Source: Solenopsis invicta (lineage: Eukaryota; Arthropoda; Insecta; Hymenoptera; Formicidae). From it: a DNA stretch of 64,000 bases. Below are positions 28,301 through 42,400 of the stretch, one piece after another. The DNA lies in contig NC_052672.1 of NCBI RefSeq assembly GCF_016802725.1, positions 15,820,710 to 15,884,709 on the forward strand. Reading direction: 5' to 3'. The stretch's first letter is position 1. Every line of letters begins with the position of its first letter. Position numbers and translations under genes: made by a program. Below the pieces are notes generated by a model that saw only the letters and a list, made by a program, of their open reading frames with translations, did not search any database and was not told the DNA's origin.

Positions 28301-31300
28301 ACGTACCTCACACCGTTCATCCATCTCACCCTTTCGCCCCCTCGCGTTTCGAGAAAACCAACCCCCGGATACCATCCGCTCCCCTCGCTGCCTTGCTGTC
28401 CTCCGCAGCCAGCTAGAGAAATGGTGACACGAATGTGCCTGCCCTCCTCTCCCCCGCCGCGAGGGCGGGAATTGCGGGTTCGCGTTGGAAGGAAATTCCG
28501 GGGACGATAAGGATAAACCGCGACGGAGTGGAAGGTGCCGGCGGCGCATGTATTACAAGTAGCCCGGCTGGCGAGGAGAAAAATTGTTGTCGACTCCACG
28601 GACCGCTGGATCGTAACGGCGACGAGAATACTCGTTTCTCGTTTTGGTAAAGTTGCACAAGTCGACGCGGCGTGATCGCAATTATCGATCTATATTCAAC
28701 TCGTGCCACAGTTCATGCTGTTAAATTCAAAGGTATTGAATCGAATTATACCTAATTCGAACTATTTCTAATCATTCTAATAGGTTATCATTGCTTAAAA
28801 TGTTAATTTGGTTAAAACAATGGAGTTAAACAATTTAACTCGGGAAATGTTAAATTTGACTCAGAGTCAAGTTTATTATTATATTTAACCGGTGCAAAAG
28901 AGAGGATTAATATGAACGCTGCTTACTTTGAAATCAAGCAATTCAATTGTAGAAATGGGTTGATTAGGTTGTGTTTTTAATTGCATGCTTTGTGTTAAAA
29001 TAATAAATTTTGGTACACGCGAAAATTAAAAATAATAAAATGTCATTTCACTCAAGGAAATTTACACGACAAAGTTTTCAAATTTCGATAACTTTTAGCT
29101 CGCATTATACAACCGAAATATCCTCAAATCTACGTACAGAATTTTCACAGTTATCATATACATACGAACAAATGAAGAAAATCCGATAGCTGTTATTTTT
29201 TTTTTATTAACATTGTGAATTAGGATTTAATGAAGTAACACCCATTGAATTGAACATATATTCGTCCATGCCTATCGCATCTTGTCGTCGCATTCTCGAC
29301 AACGAGAATTGTCATCGCCGCTCTCATTGGACGATAACGAGGAACTGATTGTTTCGTTCGAGAAGCCATCGGGAATTGAGAGAGACAGATGCGTATGCGA
29401 GCTACGTACGCGCCCGCGGAATGTAACGCGATTTTTGCAAAAATCCCATACGCGGCTACGCGCGCGCGTAATGTTCGATTTCACGGGCGAATTAAATTTT
29501 GCGTAGCCATGGCGACCATGGCGTAACGCTTTACACGACCGCAGGCGTTTATCGCGAACGCGTGCCCCGTCCGGTCCGTTCGACGCGCATGGGCATATCA
29601 CGGCGCGCGGCACGGAATACACGCGAAACGACATGTACGTGCAACGGGCATTGCGCATTTTATCGCCGCATAATGGCCTCCCAGCGGTTCGTTACCACCT
29701 ACGTAATAAAGCCATATTAAACAAGATGGCTTAACGCGTTAAACCCTCTCGTCCCGTCCCACCTTCGCGCGCGCGTCCACAGCGAATGTTGCTAAACGAC
29801 GCGGCATGGAAAACCGCTCGCACCCCTTCAGATATTTTTAAACGTGCGTCAGGGTTACATTTGTCTCGTCTCTTCTGATCTTCGTTATATCGACAGCGAG
29901 GGATAAAATTGCAGGAGTTATTTCCTACGTAGGAAGAAAATTATTCATTGAATACACTGGCTCGTGCCTTTGCATTTAATGTTTAATGTCTTTTGGATAT
30001 CCTTAAACTGGATTATTTTAATCTTTTGAATTTGAACTCTCGCGTTTGCTTTGAAAAACACGTTAAATATTTTGCAAAAATAGTAAAAAGTAAAACGGTA
30101 AATAGTAAAATGGCAGGATTTTAGAATAAATACCTCAATAAAAGATGAAAAATTAATTTTAAATTAAATTTTTGAATTAAATAAGCAAGTTGCAAGGAAA
30201 GATTATGAAAATTATTATTACAAAACAATTATTTTCGGTATTGTTACAGCAGCTATTCTGCCATAGTAGTCAGCTTTTGTCGGCGTACGTTCTCATGCAG
30301 CGTTAAACGTTAAGTCATTAATTTACGCTAGCATATAATAGATTTAGACGCGTTGATGATTTCAGCCGTTTGCATGCCGTGTTATACATAAACGCCGCGA
30401 AACTAATGCGATTAGTTTATACCTCGCGCGAAACGCATAACATATTAGACATTGTTTGTTATGAATATCGCATAAAATCACCGGCAGCTTCGATCGACGA
30501 AATATATCAGAAATCCACGAGGCGTAATGCAATTACGAGCCCTAGAAGAGGTCGTTTTGCCGCGTTTTGATAAGTGGCTCCTGCATGCGATATAAGCAAT
30601 ATTATTATTGCGTGAGAGAACAATGCACGCTCCGGTAATCCGCGTTTTATTATCGCATAATGACCCGCCTGTTGTCGACGGTGCCTCGCCGTTCCTACGT
30701 AATAGAGCAGTATTAAACAAGCAGACTTAACTCCGTTAAAACGTCCCCGACGCATTCTTTTTTATCCCCCCCGCGATTCTTCATCCGTCGGAGGGGTTGT
30801 AAAAAAAAGCACGAAATAGCAGTGCAAGTAACAAATGCGTCGGGGCGCTCTTGGTGCTTAATGATTATTTTTACACGCGGTCTTGAATATTAAATCAATG
30901 ATCATCGTCGAGATATTAGTGAGATAATGTGCCATGTTATCTTTTTTTTGTTTCATCAGTTTTGCAACGAAAATTTATATCATCACTTTAACACGAATCA
31001 AGATACATTGAGAAAAAAGTTATTAACTTGATTAAATTTTTCAACTCAATTAAATTTGTTTAATTCAACTATATTTATATATTTGATTTAAAAATACATA
31101 AAATGTTTAAACTTCATACTTTAACTAAATTATGTATTTAATTTAAATATGTAAATGCTTGAACTGAAGAAATTCAATCAAGTGGAAAATTTAGTCAAGT
31201 TAATAACCATTTTATCAGTGTACCAATGTAAATTTAATTAATTGCGATAAATTCGCGACATGATACATCAATCCGATTAAATCACATTTGGTTCAGTACT

Positions 31301-33400
31301 ATAACATTTCTTTCGAACGCGAGTTCGGAAAAATAATTTTCAAGCGTACAAGAGAATTCTTCGTATAGAAAAAGTGCGATATATTAAAATTATTATGCTG
31401 AGCACGTTACCCTTCTGTTCTTGTTCCAATAAACATTATCTCGCGGAGAAGAGACCGCGTCAGAGAAGGCGCAAAAATATCGGCTTTTACCTTTGCATGT
31501 AAACGAGTTGGAATACCGAATCGTCCTAAGTCTAAAAACGCGGCACGCTCGCGTGCTCGTGAATAACGAAGTTAGCGTCGTCGCGCCTTATACGGTATGC
31601 CGGAGCGTCCTTTCCGGCGGAAGGGCGATTTTTCTACGTCCTCCCTCTGCCAAGGACGGCGACGTTACACCGACGGGGGTCCGGGCGGCGCGGCGGCGGG
31701 TCGGTATTGCGTCGATATGTCAGTCCGTCCTGGCAACGTGTGCTCGTCGTCTTTGCATTTTATTAAGTCCGCCGCCGGCGAGGATGTATAGGGTACCTTC
31801 CGTCATGTCGCCGAGGGATAGGACAACCGGAATTTATGGGCGAGGATTCCGCCCCTGAGTCCGCCTTTTACATCCGAGGACATTTTGCGCGAAAACGTTT
31901 CGGCGAATAGCGCGCGTCTAATACCGGAGGCCATCGCGAGCAGCCGCGTGACGGATCGCCCGAGGGACGGCCGACTCGAGATTTTTCCTCGTGGCTCCTG
32001 GAAAACTCACCAAGTCGCGGGCGAGCGCGTTACTTTCCCCCGCGATACTTATCGCCAGCGACGACAAGGACGAGTTCTCTCACGCGGACTCGTTTCACGT
32101 TATTCGCCGAGCGAAAACTTGGCGGAGCAATCGACGGCTGTCGATCGATCTACTTCTCCTTGCATCGACGTCGTCGTATAGAAACTTGTGCCTAGAAAAT
32201 AGAATTTCGATACCGCGAAATAACTTTTGGCTTATACCGAATAATTCGGCAATACGCGAGACCGAGTTGACTCCCTTTGGCTCTTTATCGAACTGAAGAA
32301 AGTAGCAATTACGATATCTCGCGCACTCGCGTTGTTTCTCCTCGGAACGCTAATGTGAAATAAACTTGTTTCGTGCAGCTCATAATATATTTCGATGATA
32401 CGCGATGTCAACGTACTTTTTGTGTTTTATCGATCTTACAAATAGGCAACGACTCTGAACGAATAAATTCTCCATTTTCTGTTCTCGAATTCTAGTTTTA
32501 GAGAGAAATACGTTGAAAACTTATCTTTTTAGAAAGAGACGGTCGCGTCACCGTGAGCAAGTAAGAAAGAGGTACGTTTTCTTCGAAGAAATATCGTACG
32601 CTATAAAAGAGGAAATGCAAGGTATCTCTTTTACAAAAAGATTTTGCTTCATGCCCCCTGGGAAGAGAGATACGATTTTCTGGCACCGCCAGCATAGTAC
32701 TCGTACTTTACATTAGTCGCTTTTATGCACCTCGCGTTTCGCGTGCAATCTGTGGAATTCCTCGTAGTGACGCGTATCAAATTACGAGACGTATTGCACT
32801 CGTTTCTTTTTCGCATACCGAATTTCGGTGGAGCATGGGTCCTCTCTCTTTTTTTCTCGCGAGACAAGACAAGGATAGAAACCAACCTCCTGTTGTCGGA
32901 ATGAAAAACGGTGGGAGTAAGAAAGAGAAGGTTTTCCTTTCAAGAAATATTGTGCACTATAAAGGAGAAGATACGCTTGTACTTTATTCACAAAAAGATT
33001 TTCATTGCCCCCGCCGGCGAAGAAGATGAGATTTTCTGATAGCGCGCGCGGCGTACCCTTGCATATTCAAAGGCGTCCTTCGCGCAAATCTTTCGGTATC
33101 TAATGGTACGGAGCGCGTTCGACGCACTTGCGAAAATTCGATTGAACTTATTCGCGAGAGTACCCGCTTGAATGGTGCAAACAAAGCAAAAATTTGACTC
33201 AACTTTTCAAAAAATGGCATAATGCGCGATAGAGACATCGTTTCGCTTTAAAGAAATGCACGGTTAATTTTTTTATCAAGGGGAACGAGGGAGAGAAATT
33301 GATTGATTGAGCATTTATCACTGCCTAGGGCAAGTCCAATGATTAAATAACGTCGATAAGGAAATAGAAAATTAAATAACAAAAAGTTTAAAAAAAAATT

Positions 33401-33437
<37 letters not shown>

Positions 33438-35502
33438 CTCAGTGAACTTCTTTACGATCAAAGTACGAAATTCTGGTTTGCATCCAAAAATACTTGGCAG
33501 AGAAAAGTTTCTTGTTGTGTGAGAGCGTTTAATATATCAGAGACCATCCTACAGGACCGCGTGATAGATCGTTCGAGGGACGATCGGCTAGACGTTCTCG
33601 ACGTAAGAAAGGGGGTCCGCGGAAAGCAGCGTGGTTACCCCTATCCGCAGCGCGAGGGAGAGGTGGCATTTTATTTTTTTCGGCATTTCACTTCGGAGAG
33701 GATGGTCCGGGATCCCTTCTCGAGGATCGCATGGGGATCCGAGGAAATTTTACGAAGCGCGATATCGCTTCATACTCAGTTTTGAACAGGCGGATTTTGC
33801 GAACGACGTTCTTCTTGCCGGTAAGAGATAGCGCGCTGTAGAAAAATGATAAATGAGAGATTTCTTCCGGAAGTATCGCATCGTGAAAATGGGCGTACGA
33901 TCGTTCGCGAAACAAAACGCACAGTAAAGTGAAAGGAATGTAAAAACTCGCACACTCGGGAATCGATTATGCGTTTTTCAGTGAATTTGTTCATTATTTT
34001 TCGTTGCGTTAATGTAAATTTTTTTTCAGCATTCAAGATAATAACAATCTTACACATAATCGTCTGCACAGTAACTCTTTCAAACATTTTATTATTTTCT
34101 TTTTAAATTTATTTAACTTTACTGTTCGAGTCTGCTTGACTCACAAAATATTTTATTTTCTTACTAATATTTTATTAAAAATTTTTTTCTCTGGCGTATT
34201 TGATGTGTGATTTCGTCTGTTAACGTGAGATCTTTCTCGAAGAAAATTTTTTGTTATTTTTTTAAAACGTTTTGACCAAAACGATAAAAAATTTAAACAG
34301 CAAAGTTAAAACGGAAATTTTTAGTTTTTCTATTATATCACAAGAAGACAGAGACGTAATAAAAAATGACGCAAAAATAAGAGACATCGAAAGTGTCGAG
34401 ATATATACTTGACATAAAAAGTACGCGAGACTCTTTACAGCGTCACTTTTCGCGCCGCGTCTCCGTGACGCATGTATAAAAGATTTTCATCGCGTGTCGC
34501 GAAACTGCCGGATGCGATTCGCATTTCGCGTGTTGTGAAGTGTGGTTACGCTGTCAACCGAAGCGAGAACTTTGACGACGTTTCCAATTGTTTGCGGTAC
34601 ACAACCCCCGTCGCGGCAGACGGATCTAACTTTGGCGCGATCATGTGTTTCGAACAGTGCCCGAGGTGCGAATCGATGTGTGCCGTACATGTGCGCGCAG
34701 CGCACAGTCGCCCCGGGGCGAGCGCGTTACAATATACGTTATGCAAACTTTTGTAAAGTACATAAGTAATCGAGGAAATGATCTGTGCCGGTACGAACAT
34801 CGGAATGCCACTAGAATTTAATTGAACGCTATTTACATCGTCGATATCGTTAAGAACGGCCTGGGAGCAGCAGCTTCGTTGAAATATTTCGCAATTCGAA
34901 GTGTAACGTGAAAGCACACATCGCGTTTGCAATAAAACGTTTCCCGTTGGTATTCTTTTATTACAACATACGCGCGATTCGCAAGCAAGTTTCTACCCCG
35001 CGAACGAGAATCTCGAGAAATAAATTCTGAAAAACTATTCCATTCAAAGAATTGCGAGGCGTTTTATCGCTATTGATACTCGAATTACACGCAATAATCG
35101 ATTAGCTTCCGGCACAGCCATAACGTTCGTCCGCGATAAAACGCGCTCCAATATAAAATAGACAATTTTCTCGCGTAATTAACCCTGAATTAATTACGTT
35201 GACCTAAATTTAGCTCAAGATAACTCTTTCGGGAGTGCGATCGCGATCGGATTGCGACTTTATAGCTGCGAAAATCGATGGCTATTGTGTATCGCGTTGG
35301 AGCACCACGGCACGGTTGGCAACATCTAAGATTTAACATCGACGAAATTTACAGGGGAAAGGGGAAGATCGCTCACGACCACAGACGCCTGCGGTCTCTT
35401 GCAGGAACGGAGATGCAGCTGAGACTTTGAGCTTGCGGTTTAAACGTAAGAGGAGACGTGTTCAATCGCGCAGATGCACTTGGCTCGCGGGAATACGACG
35501 AC

Positions 35503-35570
<68 letters not shown>

Positions 35571-38500
35571 AGAAGGCGGACGGCGTGTCGCCGAGTTCAG
35601 TTTCTCGAGCCATTATTTACGAATCGCATTACCGCGATGCACCGCGACCAGAAACTTTTAGTAATGGAGTACGGGGCTCGACGACGTGCCGCTTACCAGC
35701 CGCCCCTCCGTGAACCCCCTCGTCTCTTCGAATCAATGTACCGACAAATTTCAGATCGCCCGCGTCGCGACGCAGTTGTTCCTGCGTGCACCGGCGCGAT
35801 GTCTGCGGCGAAAAATAACAGGCTCGTTTATATGCGAAATACCGCTGACACGTAAATCACGCGCTAAGGGTATCGTCCGATGCACATATCGTACACGAGC
35901 ATATCAGAGAAAAAATGTCTACATCGATATAAATATTTCTCTCAATATGGATTATTTTCATTTTTATTTTGACCAAGATTTTATGCAAATTTTATATGCA
36001 ATCCGTTGCACTCGTGTCACATATCATTGCTAATGTAATTGCGATCGATATAGATATATTCGAAACAATCCAAATATTAGCAAAATGAGAAAAGCGACGG
36101 TATAAGCGATACAATTGGGAGCGTAGAGGAAAGCGATATATTTCCCATGCAAACTGTTGGAAACTTAAGAAAGTCGTTCCGCCGTTTTGCAAATTTATTT
36201 CTTGCTTCATTGTAATGTTTTAACCGGGCGATTGCGCCGCCCGTTTCTTTCGCGCTTCGGACCATTCGCCAGGCATAAATCACGGATATCCGTTTGCGCG
36301 GAAATGCGCTGGATTTATGGTTAATTCGATTATACCGCCCTCCCGAGACGCTGGATACCTTCGGGTCCTATTGTTCGCGGATACACCGACACGTCTAAGG
36401 AGAAATGCAGAAGTAATGTATATAAGCAGACTGTTTTCGACAGCGCGGATTCATCGTCGCGAGTTACGTTGATAAATAAGTTCTCGGGGCCGTGCGCCGC
36501 CGCCGCTGCTGCCGCCGCCGCCGCCGCGCCGCTCGTTCCATTCTTCGTTTGATTTAAGATCGGGGAAAGCTGCGCGTCTCTAAAGCGCTCTCATGTTAAA
36601 TTATTATACTTTGGCTGACCTACTTCGATCTCTGTACGTAATCTTGGCTGCCCCGTCCTCTTCCCACGATCGTAACTGCCTCCCATATCCCTCGATCCGT
36701 TAAAGCAAAGTTTTCAATCGTGTATGAATACATATTATATATATACGTGAAATACGTATTATCATCCTCGAGTCATTTATATCTCCATTCTCGTCTTCCC
36801 CGTTCTACGTAGATTCGAAAATATCATAGAGGAAAATATATCTTTGGTAATGCGATAAGAAAATGTACAGCCTTTGCATGACATGGGCGAAACTCGTCAA
36901 ACTATCTTCGTGGATTGCGCGAGTATTTAACAACTTGCATTTATAAATTTATCAAGTGTATTCTTACAGGGGTGTTTTTTCGTAGAATAAATGTTTTCCT
37001 ATTCTTGTAGACCGAGGTACGCGCTAACGTTTCATTTCCTGCACGAAATCGTGCGATTGTCGAGTGAACTGAACTCAAAGAAGGGATAAAATCGCTCTTT
37101 CTCATATATGTTGACTATCCACTTTCCGGAACGAAGTGAAGGACTGTTAAGTGTCCCGGGCGAAGCGCGATCGGACTCTCGCATCGTCGAAGGATCAAAG
37201 TCCTGTCCGCGGCGCGCGACGCGAGAACAATGACGTTCGGAATGGAATTCCAGAACGGAAAGTCCCTGTAATTGGAAATCTCTCTCTTCCTATCCTTCCG
37301 TCCCTCTTTTCTCTCGCCGCTATACACAGCCGATGTGAGGCTGCGGGACGGCGATCGATAGTTCCTTGACACCCGTGGGAAAATCGGATACGAGAGCCCT
37401 GCGCGTCGCTCCCGCAGCGAGAAAGGACCCGCTCGGACAAGAACCTAATACGCGAGAAGGATAAGCACGATGAAAAAGAAGAATTAGTCCGGTTTTATTC
37501 TCGTGAAGATACTATGAGGACAGAACAAAGAGTTTATATCCGCGGATTTTTCTTCCAGCATTATCATTCCCATAACCAAGTCTTCTCCCGGTTCTCCCTT
37601 TACGATTTATAATTAACGTAATTACGTGGGGCTCTCTTCTTATCGCGCATTACACAAATTCCACGTAAATCTGTCTGCGCTGTGAGTGACGGTGAAAAAT
37701 CGCGGCCGTTCCGGAAGCATTCGCGGAAACATTGCTCTCCGCTCAAATTAGCCTCTTTGCGCAGAAGGCCCAAATCCCGTTAAACGTTTTAATTAACTTG
37801 CGGCTTTCAACAGTGTGATTTAAACCGGCCAGCAGTGAGAAACCACATTTCGCATCGGTGCGTAACGCAGACAAAAATGTAAAATTATCACAAGGTGCTG
37901 AACCAACGAGATTCAAGATATTACAACGGCTCCCCCCTCCCCCTCTCTCTCTCTCGTAGCTGGGATTCGTTCGTTTTAAACGAGCTTTGCGTGCAAAAAT
38001 CAAAAGACTGGATAAATCGACGGGCGTGCTTGGTATTTAATAGTGATGTCTGATTGCTTCGTTAGAAAGGAATTAGCAAGTGGACACGCTTGACTGTTAG
38101 AGTCGTTTAATCGGATCACATCGCAGAATCGGCACTAAGCTCGCCGGCTGCGAGAATAATGTGATTCGATGGATATAGATGGTCGTTTCTGTCGTCATTG
38201 CCGTCCTCCTCGTCGCCGTCGTCGTCGTCAAATATAAGATCAAACTAAGCGAAGGGACTAGATCTCTGCGGATCCTTCTCGGGATATCTACATATCGAGA
38301 GGGGCCTTCCGAAGGGAAACTTCGCCGATGGAATTCGTAACGAACCTTCACGTTGTCGTCTCGCGATCGACGATTCGCTTCGTTTCGTGTCTCGCTACCG
38401 CGAAGTCCTGTCCGCAAGGTAATTAGATTCCGTCGGGTGAGATCAAAGTCTGCCGCCATTTCCATCCTCGCGAAAAGCTCCGCTTTCCGAAGTTTCTCGA

Positions 38501-39433
38501 TGCGGTCGTTTTTCTTCTCTGGCGGCGAACTCTCAGAGAGAGAGAAAGAGCGTGTCGCCAAACTTTTTCGACGACGAGATCGCGGCGGAAATCTCCTCAT
38601 GCAGTGGATAGTAATCAATAAGTACGGAAGTAGTCGCCGTGCAATTGTTTCTGTTGCTCAAGAACAATCGTGAAACCTATACATCTTCAAATTTTCTATT
38701 TCTTCTTAATGCAATGTACTTCTTGAATAAAATTGATTGAATAATTATGTATAGCAGTGACATAAAGAAATCGTAACCTTTAAAATTTTTTTAAATAAAA
38801 TCTATAATTTATACACGTCAAAAATTATGTTCTTAAAGAACCGGCATCTAACGGATATCAATTAGTAATAATAGGAAATACTTCAATGACTATAGTTTGT
38901 TTCTTCCATGTGATATATAGCAATGTCTTATTCAATTTCTTACAAAAACTGCATTTCGACTATTTTATGGAGACAATAAGCGGATAATAAAACAGAAAGA
39001 ATCTTAAGAAAACTATTGTGTGAGAGAGGAACGTTTCGGTTCCGAAGCGGATATGTTCGATACAGTCGCACGTAACACCGTGAAGTACGGATTGAGAAAG
39101 GAAAAGAAGAAGAGGGGCGAACCAATACCCGAGGGCACATTGCGCTTTTACACCTTTTTCACCGTAAATGTCTCGAGATAAACGTACGATGTGCCGTCGT
39201 ACATGTCGCGGCCGTCCGTCGTCTGGTGCAGCCGTTCTGCCGACAGGGAGATCCTTGTGTCAGGACGAATTCATAACAGAGTCATAATTGCGGGACGGAT
39301 CCCGCAGTATGCATAATCCCGTAGTTAGCAGTTCTGCTTAACGATCCGCGAGAAGCAATCCCGACGTACCTGCCATGCTGCAGGATGAAGGCGTCCCGGC
39401 CAACCCGTCCCTTATTACCACCCTTGCATTCCA

Positions 39434-39477
<44 letters not shown>

Positions 39478-42400
39478 GTTATTTTCACAGTGTTGGTTCA
39501 CCATACCTAAGCTATACATACACAGAAGAACGAAGGCGTACGTACCGCAAGGTACCGTACGTACGACTGGCGAAACCGTAGGACCTGAGTGTGACGCGAC
39601 AAAAACCGTGGATAAAGAGCAGAGGCCCGAAAAGAAGCAAGAGGAAGGAAAAGGAGCAGGAGAAGGACGAGTTGTACGGGCGCACTGGAAGAAGAGAGAG
39701 GTGAAAGGGAACAGAGGAGAGTTCGTTAATTACAATCTCTCTGCCTGCCACCGTTCACCGCAAGCGACTGCGAAAAGGATCGGAGGGAAGAGAATCGCGA
39801 AGACCCATAGCAATATCGCGTTCGGACAGTGACGTGTCCCGTCAACGTGGATCATGGAAGTAGCGGATATTGCCACTCTTTAAGTTAGAAGGAAACTTCC
39901 ATCGTTTCATCGAAACACAAGAATTTTAATCGACGAAGAATGATTATCCGTGTTTCGTATATTAGCATAATGCCGATGAAATAATGTAGCAAGTACGGAT
40001 GGACATAATTACGCTACTAGTTGACGTATCTTAACAAACCTATTTCGTTGTTCTTGCGCGTTTAGATCATAAATTATATTAACCCTCCAAAATCCTCAAA
40101 ATCTGAGTGATACAGTTATTAATGCTAAATCTGTAAAATCCATTTATGTTGACTAAAAGGAATTAATTAATTTCAAGAAACAAAAATGACATAATTGATA
40201 TAAAAAGAATGAATACAAAGTTCATTTTAATAACGCTAATTCAAAATTTATAATTGACGGTGAGTCTTTGGATTAATCGTCAGCTCAAATTATATTAAAA
40301 TATAATTAATATATATATATAAGAATTTTATTGATTTATTTTTCATAATTGCGACAGACGCGTCTTTGTTAGTATTGAAGAATGGAAGAATTTTATTGAT
40401 TTATTTTTCATAATTGCGACAGACGCGTCTTTGTTAGTATTGAAGAATGGAAAAGTTTGAAACAATATTTTAGATATATTAAGCCACGACAAAAGCCGGA
40501 GAGGAAAATAAAAAATGACGACACAAGCCAATAAAATTAATACATTTAAATAAAACGCGTTAAACGAGTTCAATTTACACACGTACCCCTTTCATTTGTG
40601 AAAAAATGTATCTATACAAAGAGCATAGAAAATTGCTTCCAAATGACAATAGCCAATTAGAGAAACATGCGATGTCGGATGTTTTGACTCGATCGGAAAT
40701 AAATGCGTCAGAGTGCGCGCGAATGAGCGCTACATTTGTCTGCTTTGTTTCGTCAGCGAGATGCCATCTCGCGAGCGTGTCAACACGAATAACGAAGCAC
40801 CCTTAATTCGGCTCCGTAATTAATTATACTCCCGTTGTTCTCGTGTAGGGCGGAGAGAGAGAGAGAGAGGGGGAGGATGTCCAGCAACGGTTTGAAAAAT
40901 TTGTTATAACTCGCGCCCAACGCGTATAACGCTCGTTGAACGCGCACATATTCATAGCATGCGCGCGCACGCGTAACTCGTCGTATGATCGTCAGTTCAG
41001 CTTCAGCGCTCTTATGATTATTTGGATTCGCACGCGGCGTGTCGCGGCAGTCTATCGTATTATCCTCGCACCAGTGGCGATTCGAACGGGCATAATTTAT
41101 CGACAGCCTCGATACACGGCCGGCCTCAGATCGAGATATAGACGCTAGATATAGACATAGCGCTGCATCGACTTCACTCACCCGTGTGCGTCCTTTGATG
41201 AGCCTTGAGATGCGAGCTCTTGGTGTAGACCTTCTTGCACCCGGGGAATTGGCATTTGTGTATCCTGCGTTTCGTGTCGGGCGGACTGTGCTCGTTGCTC
41301 CTCGCGTGGTGCCTGTTAGCCACGGTGGTCGTGGCCGCGGTTGCGCCCGCGTGCGCGTGTTGCGTGCCGGCTACCGCGGGGAAGCCGTTCGCCGTGACGG
41401 AGATCAGTCTGCAAAAACGCGATTTGCTTCCTCTCATTGGCTGTATTTTCGCCTCGTTGCAATTAGTCTGTCGCGCGCTATCAAGACGCGACATCCGTGA
41501 AACGAGGCTCGTGCGTGTCACGGCTCGCCAGCGAGCTTAACGCGCGCGAAATAACAAGTAGCGTGATCGGTAGAACGTTGAGTAATCGGCGCACGTCTCG
41601 TGCCTCGAAAGAAACGCGAGCGAATCGAGAAGAGCGCAATTCCGGCGACGGGTTAATGATGGATCGCGAGAGCGAATTGTTTTAAGTTTCTTATCCCGCC
41701 GCGCGCCGTAGCGGAGAACGTTTCGAAGCTACTTCCCGACAACGTCGACTTTTTTTTCTTTGATGAGCCCGCGCGTCTCTTTCTTTTTTTTTTGTAAATT
41801 CCGTAGAAAATTGCCAGGAACGAATTGGATGGGATAAGTCGACCCGGAAAGTACGGCCACTTTATATCAGGGAATGCCAGTTACAGTTAATCAAGATAAT
41901 TTCCGAGCGAGAGACGTAACTGTGCGGCACATCCGTCTTTCGTAGGACAAGTATCCGCGTTAGCCGCATGTCTCTTTCAATTCTAAAGGCGCAATTAAGT
42001 TTTCATTAAGCAAGAATAGCAGCAACGAGAGAGGAACATCAAAGAGGAACCGCCGATCTGGAAGCGGACGTTTCTTTCGCCGGCCTTTCATCATCGCGTA
42101 ACGCGCGGGAAAAGAGGCGCGCACTTACGTTACGATCATTCGGAGATGAGGCAAGTACGCGAGTTTTACGCGACACTTACCTTGCGACACCCTGCGCGTT
42201 CCCAGTGGTAACCCTGACGATGGCGCTCCTCCCGCCCGCGCCGTGAAGGTTGAGGTTGTGCACGTCGAGCATCGAACTCCCACTCGACGAGTGACTGGAG
42301 TTGGAATGACCTTGACCCGACCCGGGACTCGACGGCGGCGTCAGGATCTGACCTTCGCTTTCGCATCCGCTGTCCTCCTCCTCCTCGATCTCCTGTAACG

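Larger units (their letters stand above)
25393..41181 (-). other. Large luna intron (15.8 kb) between zinc fingers 1 and 2
   Basis: Starts GTGAGTGA and ends CTCTTCTGTTACAG in the sense direction. No convincing nested gene is visible; open frames up to 155 residues (27949-28416, plus) lack family features. It contains a TA-flanked MITE, ancient local duplications at 29.65/30.64 kb and 31.9-33.9 kb, a 65-bp tandem duplication and several microsatellites, all listed separately. Long introns of this kind in developmental regulators often hold enhancers, but none can be assigned from sequence alone. Confidence 0.9.

Noticed and set aside
27949..28416. 155-residue Pro-rich open frame on the plus strand, with overlapping long frames in other registers
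   Set aside because: Several frames are open at once because the DNA is C-rich and stop-poor; no recognisable protein.
34475..34482. TATAAAAG, a consensus TATA box on the plus strand
   Set aside because: No initiator at the proper distance and no plausible downstream coding exon.
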